A DNA stretch of 64,000 nucleotides from Tachypleus tridentatus (lineage: Eukaryota > Arthropoda > Merostomata > Xiphosura > Limulidae), in assembly GCF_004210375.1 (NCBI RefSeq), contig NC_134831.1:1116001-1180000 (forward strand), written 5' to 3'. The first letter of the stretch is position 1. Each line of letters starts with the position of its first letter. This document shows positions 1 through 40,800 of this stretch, one piece after another. Below the pieces are notes generated by a model. The model was given only the letters and a program-made list of their open reading frames with translations. It did no database searches and had not been told where the DNA came from. The position numbers and the translations under genes were made by a program.

Positions 1-833
1 GGTATTAATTTAATGGAATATTTCAGTAACAATTCAATTACATTTGTTGGGACCAGGAAATGCAGCCCAAGACAACAACAGATTTTTTTCCCATTACGAG
101 TTTTAACATTTGAGAAAACATGGTTTATCAATCACTTCACAGTGAAATTTTTTGGAATCGGTAAAGTTTTTAGAAGTCACACTAGCATGCCTGTCTGCAG
201 ATTTTTTTTTTTGGGGGATAGTGTAAAATTGTGAAGTGAATAAAACAGTCATATACCCCATGCCCTAAGAGGATGCCCCTTATGTGAGGTATTCCAAGAA
301 CAGAGAGAGATGGGTCATTAAAAATGCATTAATACGATTTTGGATGGTAAAACCCATATTGGTTTGGTTATGAATGATGTTTGTTTTATTTTACTATAAT
401 TAAATTTAAAAATTGTTTAGCTTCTATACAATGTTGTGAAAGTGGAGGTATAAATACAGTTGTTACAAGAGGAACTGTACATGTTAGATTATAAATTTGT
501 ACATGAAAATTGGAAACTGATTTTCAGTTTTTCATGTGATCATTTTGGAAAAACGTTAGTGTGATGATTATTCCTATCATATGACTGTGTGTAAAAGAAC
601 TATATATCTTTGGTAATGTTTGGAGTTACAGTTGTAGAATTAAGAACAAAGTTTGTATCGGCTATTACAGTAGGTATAGGCAGTGTTTTAACAGTACTCG
701 TCTCTTGTGTCATTTTTAAATAAAAAACTTTCAAATGTTAGAAAACAATGTAGTGAATATTTATGAAAACAACAACTATTAGCAAGGTTTTCAAATATTC
801 ACTTTTCTCTTTTTCTCTACATTTTGGCCTCAG

Positions 834-29892
<29,059 letters not shown>

Positions 29893-30668
29893 GGTGTTTG
29901 TTACCAGTGAAGATCTGTGGTATTCTGAAAGTATCTCTCTCTCACCAGTAATTTACTTTCTATTCATTTTCATAAAACACATGCTATCTTTCTTCAGAAG
30001 GGGCAACCATTGTACATAGACCTGTATATAAGCAGTTTAGTTAAAGAGATCTAACTTACTTTCACTAATTTATCACTCAGGTTTGAAGAGGAGTCCCCCC
30101 TCCATACACACTCACTTGTATTTCATGAAATTGCAAATGTAATTCTGATGTTTACACACACACACACGACTAATAATTTAACATTAATAAGGAATAATTG
30201 TTCATTAGTAAGAAACAAGGGTATGCAACATGAGTTTCAATTTCAAGACTACTAAGCAATTAATTGATTAGTTTTTTTAATTACCAGCTGCTAGGCCTTA
30301 TTAAATGCACGCACAATTAAAAGTTTTGTTCATCAGTGTAATGTATCTAATGTTTCTTAGAGCATAGGAGTTTAAAAACAAGTTGAAACAGCACTCAATA
30401 GTTTGAACATTGTTACAAAATCGTTTTCCTACTACAAAAGAGCCCATTGTAGTTGGCTTATTTTCTTATCTGTTTACAAATTCCACTTCTCCTGGAGCTC
30501 TGATTGCTATCAGTAATAATCTGGTGATTGGAACACAAAAAGTATTTGTATTCAAAAGCAATTTCTCACTAGTTCATTTTTAGTTTTATTTGCATCTTTT
30601 TACAGTGGTGCAGAAAGAAATATACATATACAAATGATACTTATTTTAGAACATTGTATCCTTTTGTA

Positions 30669-30674
30669 AATAAA
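30669..30674 (+). promoter_or_regulatory. Candidate TNRC18-like poly(A) signal
   Basis: AATAAA lies 777 bases after the stop codon, the first clear hexamer downstream. Others exist further on (for example near 32371), so the true 3' end is open. Confidence 0.35.
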
Positions 30675-33636
30675 GGGTAGCAATAAATGTGGAAATATGA
30701 AACTGGAAAAACAATCTTTAAAAATTAAAGTCAATTCAGAAAACCCTTTTAAATTCACATGTTACAAAATCCATTTCAGAAATGCTCAAGTAGTGGAAGT
30801 CATTTTTCATTGCAAAAAAAACAAACAAATTTGAGCTTGACAATAGTCAACTGAATGACTGGACTGTTTGCTACCTGTGGTATAGTTTGCCACTAATACA
30901 ATAGATAAACATATGTTGATAAGGCAGATGGTTATGAAAGAGGTTTGTGCCTTAAATGTTGATATTTGCAAGAAACAAACGATGGGAACAAAAAGAGACC
31001 ATTTCTTTTCCTTAACCTTATCAATCAAGACTGTTTGTTTACCACAATGTCAGCATTCCAAGCACAGGCGATCTAGATTTCTGATAATGTTAAACTGATA
31101 ATTAAAGAATTGAGTACTTCAAATAATGGTAACCACAGAGGATTAGAGTTAACTGTGTGGATCTTTAATTCAGTTTTAGAAAAAAAAATGAAAGTGGGAG
31201 AAGTGAAATAAGAAGTTATATTGATTCTGAATACAGAAGACATTTATGGTCTTGGTGTTATTCTTATAATTTAATAGCTTTACTGATAAAACAATGTCAA
31301 AAAGTCACTCAGTGGTTCTTGGGACGCTGCAGTTGTGTGGAATATACTAATGAAGCACAAAATCAACTTGTCAAGAAATAACTTGGGTGAAAGTTTGCAA
31401 ATACCTTTTGTACCATGAAAAAAACAGTAGTAGACCAGCCACTGTTTATGGATGCTAAGTTCCACACAGAGCTGTTGTTAAAGACGTTTGGGGGTTTAAT
31501 ACTGAGACATAGAACAATTATGATTCAAATTAACTAAAGTGACTGAATTATAAATGAAACAAAAATTGTGTAAAGTGTTTCTCAATCCTCACACACAAAG
31601 GAGTTTCTCAGAAACAAATAAGTAGAGTTTTGGACTATTCAGCAACCAAAGCTCTTATGTACAAGTCACTAATACAAGGATTTCAATTGGAGGCCAAAGT
31701 GTAGTGTATTCACAATACACAAGCTTTAATTTTGTTATAGCTTGTTTTGTAAATTAAGGAAAGCTGAGATTTTATGCAGAACACAGATTTTTTTCTTTAT
31801 AAAAACCCGTCAATATTAAAATACATGTATAGTCTTACATGCAATTCTGAATATTTTAAAAGAGAAATGTAAATTACTATATATAAATATATATATATTA
31901 TATATAATATATCTTATATGAAACTATTACCTGGTGTGTACGCTTATATTTTTCTATGGTTAGACTGAGAATGTTGGTGAATGCAAGAGTACAATCTGAA
32001 TGTGTAGATATTATTATGAAGTTAGTAGAGAGAAAAGCTTTGCTATTTTGTACAAGAAAATGTATGTGCAACTGCATTTGTCTGTGATGGGAAAGCTAAC
32101 AAACTATGCCTGCCACGTTTGTCTAAGAAGAAATCAAACTTGGATAGAATTTCTTTAGTTGTTCTTCAAATCAAACTCTTTTTTTGAAAAATGTTTTGTG
32201 TAATAATAAGTTATAAAGTTTATGCAACATTTGAAGACATATCATGTAATGATAATTGTGTTGTTTTATGTTGTGCATTTCTTGTAAAATAAGGTACTTA
32301 ATACAGTTAAGTACCATGTTTTACACAATTACTTGTACAGAGAGTTATTCAGTGGCTTCAAGAGATGTTCAATAAATCTGTAAGTATTGCTATTTTCCTG
32401 TGATGATTTGGCTGGAAATCTCAAGATTTTGAAGAATTCACAAGAAGTTGAGAAATATAGAAAAACAATATTGAAACAAAGTAAATGTTGATAAACCTCC
32501 TGATGAGTGTTTGTTTGTTCTTTATATGTAAATGTTTCATCTCTCATAATATGTTGTTCTTAAACCAAAAAGATAGTGCTTATGTGATACTTTGTTTTAA
32601 ACATATTAAATCCAACAACAATCTCAGAGATCACAGACTTAGCTGCAGAATCATGTAAATGAAGTAATTTTTTAAAAGAATTATTGTATTGGTTTTAGAA
32701 ACTTTTAAAGAACATTCTGGGTGAACAACATTTATTTGATCATTATACTAAGTGTTAACTAAATTTTTATTTTTACTTTTTAAAAAAATAAAATATTAAA
32801 TCCTCTTATTTCAGACTGTTACTGCATATAGACAGTTGTTTTTGATGAGTATTTTTTTAAATTTTGCAATTTTATTGTGAAGTTTTGAAAAAGAAATGGG
32901 TTAGTGATGCATAAAAATACTTAAAAGGCTGTTAACTCATATTTCATACCACATCAAACTTCTGTGGGTGTACTTTTGGATTAAATATATTAATTTAATT
33001 ACAGTTTTTTACTAAATTCATCTTTAGAAAAATTAGAATGTCTTACTCCATTGTCATAAAATTACTTTTTAAATAATAACATTCAAAAATAAAAGTTCAG
33101 TACCAATTTAAACACCAACACTAAACTTTGGTACATCTGTTGTATGAGCTGTGGATTAGTTGTCAAAACTATGACTTAGCAATATAATGCTTTTAAAACG
33201 TTTTAAATAAATATATAAAAAAATGTTTGAGTTCTTAGATCTTGTTTGGTGAGTTCACTTGCTGTTTGTATATGCATTTGACACATTTTTGTTCAAAAGA
33301 ATGTTTTAACTGTTTTTTTCTTTTCTAAATATAAAAGATTGTCTCATGAAAATAGCTTTCAAATCATCAAATCTGTCTTACAAAAATATTCAAAAGTCAT
33401 GTACTACTATGGTATTTTCATGTCACCTTTCCTATGTCATTTTTCAACTATCACATCTTAGTTTTGTTGCAATAACTTATTGGGCTGTAATTAATTTTAC
33501 AAGGATGTGTTGAAGTGATTCTTGTGAAATATTTTGTTGCAAAAACAATAGTGCATGTTTTGAACTTGGATAAACCATAATAGTCTAACTCTTGCATCAC
33601 ACCTTGCCTTAAATCTTTAAAGAAACATTTAAAGTT

Positions 33637-33830
33637 TAGCCTAGTGGATAGCATTTCTAATTTCTGTTCCTAAAGTTTGTGGATCAAAACCCACAAGGGT
33701 AATCCTTTTCAAGGTTTTGTACCTGAAGACAGCAACTGATTACAAGCCAAAATGTAGCATCAATTAGGTTGAAAATTACTAATAAAAAAAACAAAGTGAT
33801 AACTTAAATAGTAAGGCAAGGTAAGTACAG
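33637..33830 (+). repeat. tRNA-like SINE relic
   Basis: TAGCCTAGTGGATAGCA resembles RNA polymerase III box A. GGATCAAAACC, 44 bases on, resembles box B inside a small GTGG...CCAC stem. An A-rich tail (AATAAAAAAAACAAAG) follows near 33780. No cloverleaf can be folded, so it is not a functional tRNA gene. Confidence 0.5.
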
Positions 33831-33884
33831 ACCACTACATGAAGTTAACTGTGAACAAGCTTACAACTGGAAGAGACAGCAGAT

Positions 33885-34011
33885 CAGTGGTTCCTAAATG
33901 TTTGCCAATGACAACATTCCTGCTGTCACATGCAACATTTTTATGTTTTTATTTATGCTTCCTTTAGTGAAACACCTAGGAACTAACTGTGAGAGAGTTT
34001 GAAAACCACTG
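33885..34011. mobile_element. 127-bp hAT-like MITE
   Basis: The ends CAGTGGTTCCTAAATGTTTG and ...GAGTTTGAAAACCACTG are inverted copies (CAGTGGTT...AAACT type). Such CAGTGGTTCTCAAACT ends are typical of hAT MITEs. The flanking duplication is not evident. Confidence 0.65.
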
Positions 34012-35269
34012 AAATGTAAAGTCAAATTTTGGTTCCCATGATTTAAATTGCTGTTTAAGAGTTCAAGTGTTAATGCTGTGCAAGGAAGTCTATAGAATGT
34101 ACCTGACAGGAAATTTTAAAATAAACTTGTCTTTTTTTGTTAGGTGCTTTTACAATGTTTATGATTATTTTTCAACTACTGTGTTATTCTGGATTTCATG
34201 CTAAAATTAATTATTTTTACTATATCTGAAGACAAACAAATTTCAATAACCCTCTCCTGGCCTTTGGGTATTATATTATTTATAACCAATAGAAAGAAAA
34301 GTTTGTACTTTCCAAGTTTTTTTATTACCCTAGAACATTCAGCCAACAGGTTTTGAAATAGTTGGCCTTAGTCCCATTGTTTACCTTTGTCTTAAATTCA
34401 GCTCAAACAATTAATGTAATTCCTTAATCCATCTGTAGCTTAGTTAGAAAACCAGTGAAATTACAGTAGTTTTATGATATTGTAGTTGTAATGCTTAATA
34501 ATATTTCCTATTCTGAAGTGGACGAGTTAAAAACATCTGTACTACAACACAGGCATAAAATAAAAATTAAAAAATGCTTAGTGCCCCTCGGGAACTTTAG
34601 TGATATGAGTAAAAAAGTTAAAAACAAGATTATACATGTAATTCCAAATTATTATTTTTTATAAATACTTATTTATTACAAAGTAATTAAAATATAAAAA
34701 TTAAAAACGTATTAGGTTAGATAAGAAATGCAAATGATAGTGATCACTTTACGTATCTTGAACTAAACACTTGTCAAGTAATTTATTGCTTTTTTATGTT
34801 ACTTTACTAGTTAGAAACAGTAAATACAGGTAGTTACAATTTGTAGTCACACTAGAATAATGTATTTTTGATTTTATATTTTTTCAACTTTCAATTCAGT
34901 TTGTTAGGGTAGAGAAAAAGTACAAAATTCTTCCATAGAAAAACAATAACTTAGAAATTCTGTGGTTTATTTAAACAAAATAAAAAAAACTGTACAGTGA
35001 AAAAAAAGTATTTTTATTCTTAATTGAATCTAGCCAGAGTTGGACTGGCTTGGTAAATTTACGGACAAATCTTAGTAGATATACTTTATTAAACATTTTG
35101 ATATTTTATGTACCATATATTTCTATTGTTTATTTTATTTACATAGTAAATAGTAACTATTAATTCTGCAGTATGGGCAACATCCTGGTTTATCTGATAA
35201 CCATGCATCTTGATAATACCCTGTAGTATGATTTTAATTTCCATTGCAAAAGTCTTTGTTGTTAGGTTT

Positions 35270-35760
35270 GTGTTGAAAGCACATCATTCTTTCCAGCGTG
35301 CTTTCTATATCCATCTAGCATATCAAGATGTTTCCCAGCACACTTTGAACAGTTTGATCACATGGAAGTCAATAAGCACTACATTAAAGTGTGTCTTTTT
35401 ATGAGATAGCATAAATACCCATTTAACTTTACAGCTGCTTGATGTTATGCTATGGTTGAATAGAAGCCTTATTTGTGAACCTAAACCCTATTAGTCATTT
35501 CCAGATGGAGACATTTCATATTTGTGGATTTTCACTTGTTACAACATGCTGCACTCTACTTTCTACATCTGGGGTATGACTTTTTGTAGGTCTTGTTTTA
35601 AATGGTTATTAGAACCCATGATGATTTATATTCCTTTCTTTTCTAATGCAGTCAAATACAAAGGATATCCTACCTTGGCAATGTTAAATCCCTGACCTGA
35701 ACACTTCTTTACAATCTGAATGTGTGAGTATTTTAGGTCAGGGAGGGCTGTTACATAACA
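35270..35760. repeat. Unclassified dispersed repeat, copy B
   Basis: It aligns with copy A at GCTTTCTATATCCATCTAG (35299 area), at ACCCATGATGATTTATATTC (35612 area), and at TTAAATCCCTGACCTG plus AATCTGAATGTGTGAGTATT downstream. It has the same orientation as copies A and C. No protein is recognised. Confidence 0.5.
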
Positions 35761-37669
35761 TTTTCAAAAGCAGTTCTGATTCAATATAACATACTTTTCT
35801 CAACAATATAAATTATAATAAATGATGTAGGGCCAAGTGCACTTTTTGTTAGTACTTCGTTCCTACATGAGCTAGGGCCTAGTAAACTGTTATTTCTCTA
35901 AGAGGGGATCAAAGGTTGCCTTGAGGCCACTTGTTTTAACTACTCACATTATCATACATACAGTAATGTGTTGTCCATCTGTCAGACAACAGACAATAAA
36001 ATGCACTCTGTTGGTACATCATGATATATGAACTTCAAAATCAAGAAATAAAAATATTTGTTACTCTTGAAATAGAATACTTCTGGGGATCCTGCAGAAA
36101 GTGCATCTAGTTAGTAGCTGTTCTTACATGACCCATGACCACTTTATTACTTTGTGCTTATGCAACTCAGGACTCAGTTAACTTTAAGTGCTTCATTCTT
36201 AAATGACTTGGATACTGCTTGTAGTATTTATGAAAATTAAATACAGATATCAGTTAGTAAATTACAACATTATTATTTAAACATTTTATTATACATACAG
36301 GTTTTGTAACTTGTTACAAGTTCAACCTTTATCATTTCTTTTATATTAGTTTTTAAAATCCAAGGTAATCATCATCATTCATAAATAAAATTATATAATG
36401 TTCCATATATGATATTAGATTAAAATATCAATATATAACTTACAAAGATAGGTATTTATAATTAATATGTTAATGGTTGAATGTAGAATACAACTTTTTT
36501 TTTTACACTTTCAAGTAGAAGCAATTGAAAAACACAAAGTTAATTTTTTATGTGAATACTATAATCAGGGTTATACATAATTGTTTATTTCTGATATCTG
36601 TAAAACCTGACCTGAGCTACCAACTACAACAGTTGTAAGACTTATGTTAGTACAGTGTTGTTCCAAGCTTCGGCCTGATTAATCCACACCTGTCTACACT
36701 GGCTAGCTCATTCAAAACCAAAGTCATTGGTGGCAGTGTACAATTAATACAGTCAGACTGATTGCACACATTCCCTTGTGAAAATACAGGAAATTTGAAA
36801 TAAAAACCTACGAAAATGGTGGTTCAGGCTGAACTGGTAGCTTACTAAGAACTGTATTAAGTTGTGTTGTTCTTCAGAAAAGGAGTGTGTGTAGCCTACA
36901 GGGCCAGGAGAACCTCACCAATAGTTTTAATTTCTTGTAAAGTCATATATTAACATCAATTGTAAATTCCTCTATGAACTGCAATCAGTAACATGTATTA
37001 AATGTTACAAACATTAACAGTTAACTCCTAACTTCAAGGATTTCAGATTCAGCCAGTTAATAACAAAAACTATATTTTATTCATTTCAAGACTTCATTAA
37101 TCTTGGATATTTACAAAAAAACAATATTTCAAGTTCCTTTATAACTTGTTTTTATACTCAACTGTTACACATCCCTGACACAAACTTAATATGTATTGCC
37201 ACATCTCCTAAGAGATTATCACCAAGTGTTCTATTTCAGGTCCTCACTTAACCAACAAACAAACTAGTTCAGATCAAAGCATCTTTAGTGTTAACTGCTT
37301 ATAATACAACATACCTTCTCGCTCTACAGCTAACATACCCTTACATTATTTTTACCAGATATGTTCCATGTTAAAGAAAGGATGGCAAATATTAAAACAT
37401 GTAGCAAGGACCATTTTTAAAGTTTTCATCCATCTTAAAAACTTATATTCTGGCCAGAATTATTTGTATTCTCTTCATTAAATAATTGCACTACAGATAA
37501 CAAACCACACATTTAACATGGGGCAGAACTAAAATTTCACTTTTTAAGACAGACTTCTTTTAGAAACAGACCGTAAAAAGGATGTACTTTGTAACAACAG
37601 ACATTTCATAAGGTAATTTATGCTTGTTTTATGTATGTGAAGAGTTATAAATGTAAACATTAGCACAAT

Positions 37670-37675
37670 TTTATT
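37670..37675 (-). promoter_or_regulatory. Candidate FLII poly(A) signal
   Basis: TTTATT on the plus strand (AATAAA on minus) lies about 78 bases downstream of the FLII stop. It is a reasonable distance for a short 3' UTR, but other hexamers lie further downstream. Confidence 0.35.
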
Positions 37676-37752
37676 GATGATTTGAAAAACAATTATAAAT
37701 TAATTATGCAGTCACATACAGCTGATCACAGATGCTCCAGATACCTCCAATC

Positions 37753-37887
37753 TCACTCAACTACAGTTCTGTGCTTACCCCAACCATGGAAGGCTTTGGT
37801 AAATTTGTGAGATTCCTTTCCTTTCAGAGTGAGCATCAACTTCCTGGGACGATCTGGCTGCTTAACTCTCATGTGCTGTACATATAC
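37753..37887 (-). CDS. FLII: FLII last exon (C-terminus)
   Basis: The acceptor on minus is TTTGTTTAG|GTA and the stop TGA is at 37755-37753. It encodes [20 protein letters not shown] and then [17 protein letters not shown]...VVE. It matches the FLII end (QVYIQHMR...RPR-L-L--KG-E-H-FTK-FH-W). A 65-bp tandem array begins inside this exon. Confidence 0.96.
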   Translation of the reverse strand, partial: VYVQHMRVKQPDRPRKLMLTLKGKESHKFTKAFHGWGKHRTVVE

Positions 37888-40800
37888 CTAAACAAAGAGA
37901 AAAAATCATGACTCAGTACTCGAATAGATGGCTCTTATGTTCTGTACCTATAACTAGACTCAATACTTCGCTACTTAATTCACACATGCTGTACACATAA
38001 CTGACCAAGACATAAGTTTTGACTAAAGACATGGCTACTTGCCTCACAGATTCTATAAGTATAACTAAACAGAGAGATCAAACATCACTCAATACTTTGC
38101 TATTTGACTTTCATGTTCTGTAAGTATAACTAAACAGAGAGATCAAACATGACTCAAGACTAAGCTATTTATTTCTTGCTGTACATATAACTAACCAAAG
38201 AGATAAATGGTGACTCAATAAAACACCATGTTACCACAATAAGAGTACCCATCTTTCTTCTTCATGCCACTGTATAACTGAAAATTATTTTTCTTTATGC
38301 TTGCATTATTAAAAAAAATTGTTTCTACTTTCCTGATGACTAAAATGAGCAGATGGTTTATTTAATACCTGAATTTCATAAGTTTTCTGACATCTGCAAT
38401 GTAGACTGAAATAAAATACAAGTTACTTTCTGTGCTCCCTCTGCATATTTGGATCAGCAGGGTTTTGGAAAAAATGTGTCAAGAACTAGAAGCAATTCAA
38501 AATCTGACAAGCAAAATCTAGGATTATTTATGATAATTAAAGGCCAATTGGCTGTTTCTTAGCTCAATGTAAATTTAATAAAAGATATTATTACAGAGCA
38601 GTAATCTTATTCTATAAGTGTTTCTTGCTTGTTATATTTGTAGCACAGATCCACTCATTTGGAGTGAGCAGCAGTGACTGGAATTTTCTATATTTCATTA
38701 TCTGTTAGTATTGTTAGCCCTAAGTGCATGGGTGGGGTGTGGGATCAAAGCTTGCATGCCATGATCTTTCACAGAGTGTAAAATTAGAATGATATAATAA
38801 AGTTTACTTAGCCCTACACTGGTGATTTAAATTCATAATAGAGAAAAGAATACCAGAGACAATATAAGAAACTGTAGATATGCATTTTGGACATTATGGA
38901 AATTCTACAGACAAAAGTACTTTTATTCTTCACATGAATGTTACCTTGCACTTGAAGGTGTTCTCAATACACAAATATGTCATAAGTACACATACAATCA
39001 TACACATCTGATTGTGTGGATACAGTAAATTTAGAATTATGCTCAACATTCCCTTTCTAATATGGTCCAATGGACTGACCAAATTTAATTAATTACATTC
39101 AAATGTGTACTCTCACATGAAACTAATACTCCCATTTCTAGCTTGTTTTTTAAAGAAATTTGTAAACTACCCCTTGTGTAGCATGATAGATATCCCCAGG
39201 TAAATAATGCCCTACCTCCTACAACTTTTCACAAAATTACTCCACTGAAAGAAAAATAAACTAATTCTTCATTAAACATAATTGTCTTTGAATTTAATGT
39301 GATAACAATAGTAGATTTTTGTCACACTATATGAGATGAAATATGTAATTTGGTGAAAACAAATCCATGTTACTTCAAAAAATGTAAAAGATGCTACTTG
39401 ACTAGAAAACTTACAATAACACTGGATAATCTTTCTGTTAAGATAGAAATCAATTTGAATTTCTAATTAATACTTAGTTAACACTAACATATAGCATTTG
39501 ATTTGAAACATTATTTCCTACTTGAGTCCATATACAATCACATGATATGTGCACACAAGTTCACACTTATTTTTCAAATCTATGCTAAAAAGTAGTCTTT
39601 GTGTGTGTCAATGTGTCACCACTATAGTTCCAAGAGGAAAGCACCTAGAGACCTGTAACTTTCTTTGCACATACACCAAGAGGATTCTGAGGATGTGCAC
39701 GTAGTGTTACTTTTACCTAAAAAAAAATTTTGGTCCTGTATTTTGGCCTATAATTTTGCCCTACAACCCTTAAGCCATAGTGAGAATTATGTGCTGCCAT
39801 GTTTAATAACAGTTTTGTAACAAGAAGTTACAAAAAGAAACATGTATAAAAGTGTTAAAATTTATATGTTTCAATTTAAAAAGGCTCCAGTTCCCTGTCC
39901 ACCTCAGTTTTCTCCATAAGTATCAACACAACAATCACTCAAAGTATTTATGAAGTAAATACTTAATGGAGAACCAAATTATTTGAACTTTCGTATTGGC
40001 TATCAAAAGTACATTAAGAGACAAATACCAAGTAATGCTCGTGATTTTGTTAGTCTAAAACTTCTAATTGGTGATATTAATGGTTGAAAAAATGCTGTAT
40101 TTTCACTTTCTCCATAATGGATGATTACCATGCTAAACAATTGTCCAACTACACATTTTGAAATACAACTACAGACTGCTAACTGGCAGATGCTGTAGAC
40201 TGTGGCTAGTACTGGTCAACATGCAAAAGCACCTACAAGATAATCACTCAAACCAAAGCCAGAACCATCGATATATCCTCACCAAACTGCAGCCAATTCT
40301 GACAACAAAAGACTTCTGTGTTCATTTCACCTGGCTACTTCTTCTTCATTAAACACCCTACTATCTTTGGCACCTATTTTTTTCTTTTCTTCAAAACTTT
40401 AATTCCACAACAGTAGTTTTTGGTAGATTAATGGCTCTTCTTAAGATGGACTAGTTACTGTTACTTTTCATTTAACAAAAATATTTAAGATTCTTATAAC
40501 TGACATAGAATTTAAATAACTTTCTATTTTCTGTTACAATACTCAGTTTACAGAACTGACCACAAAATATTTGGTAAGATCATGCATTTTTAACATAAAA
40601 TAAAACAAGAACTCTAGTAGTAGTTTGTGAAACTAACTGCAGTATTGATTGTATTTTAAGCTCTGTTACCAACATCATGGACAAAGCAATTTTCTGCATG
40701 AATATTTAAAAAAAAATGTTTTCAATAAAAGTGAAGTTAGAAATGAATAGTTTAAACATAAAATTGATCTTATTGTTTATACCCTATCGACTTACCTGAG

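Larger units (their letters stand above)
29893..37752. other. Convergent intergenic region between TNRC18-like and FLII
   Basis: No supportable exon is seen on either strand. The region includes both 3' UTRs, a short (AC)n near 30159, an AT-rich palindromic stretch near 31880-31912, a SINE-like relic (33637-33830), a MITE (33885-34011) and dispersed repeat copy B (35270-35760). Candidate poly(A) signals are listed separately. The rest is AT-rich sequence with nothing recognised. Confidence 0.7.

Noticed and set aside
33637..33720. A tRNA gene
   Set aside because: Boxes A and B are only approximate and no cloverleaf or anticodon stem can be drawn; a SINE relic explains it.
31280..35404. Small open frames in the intergenic region
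   Set aside because: They are 60-75 codons, lack recognisable domains or splice context, and are expected by chance.
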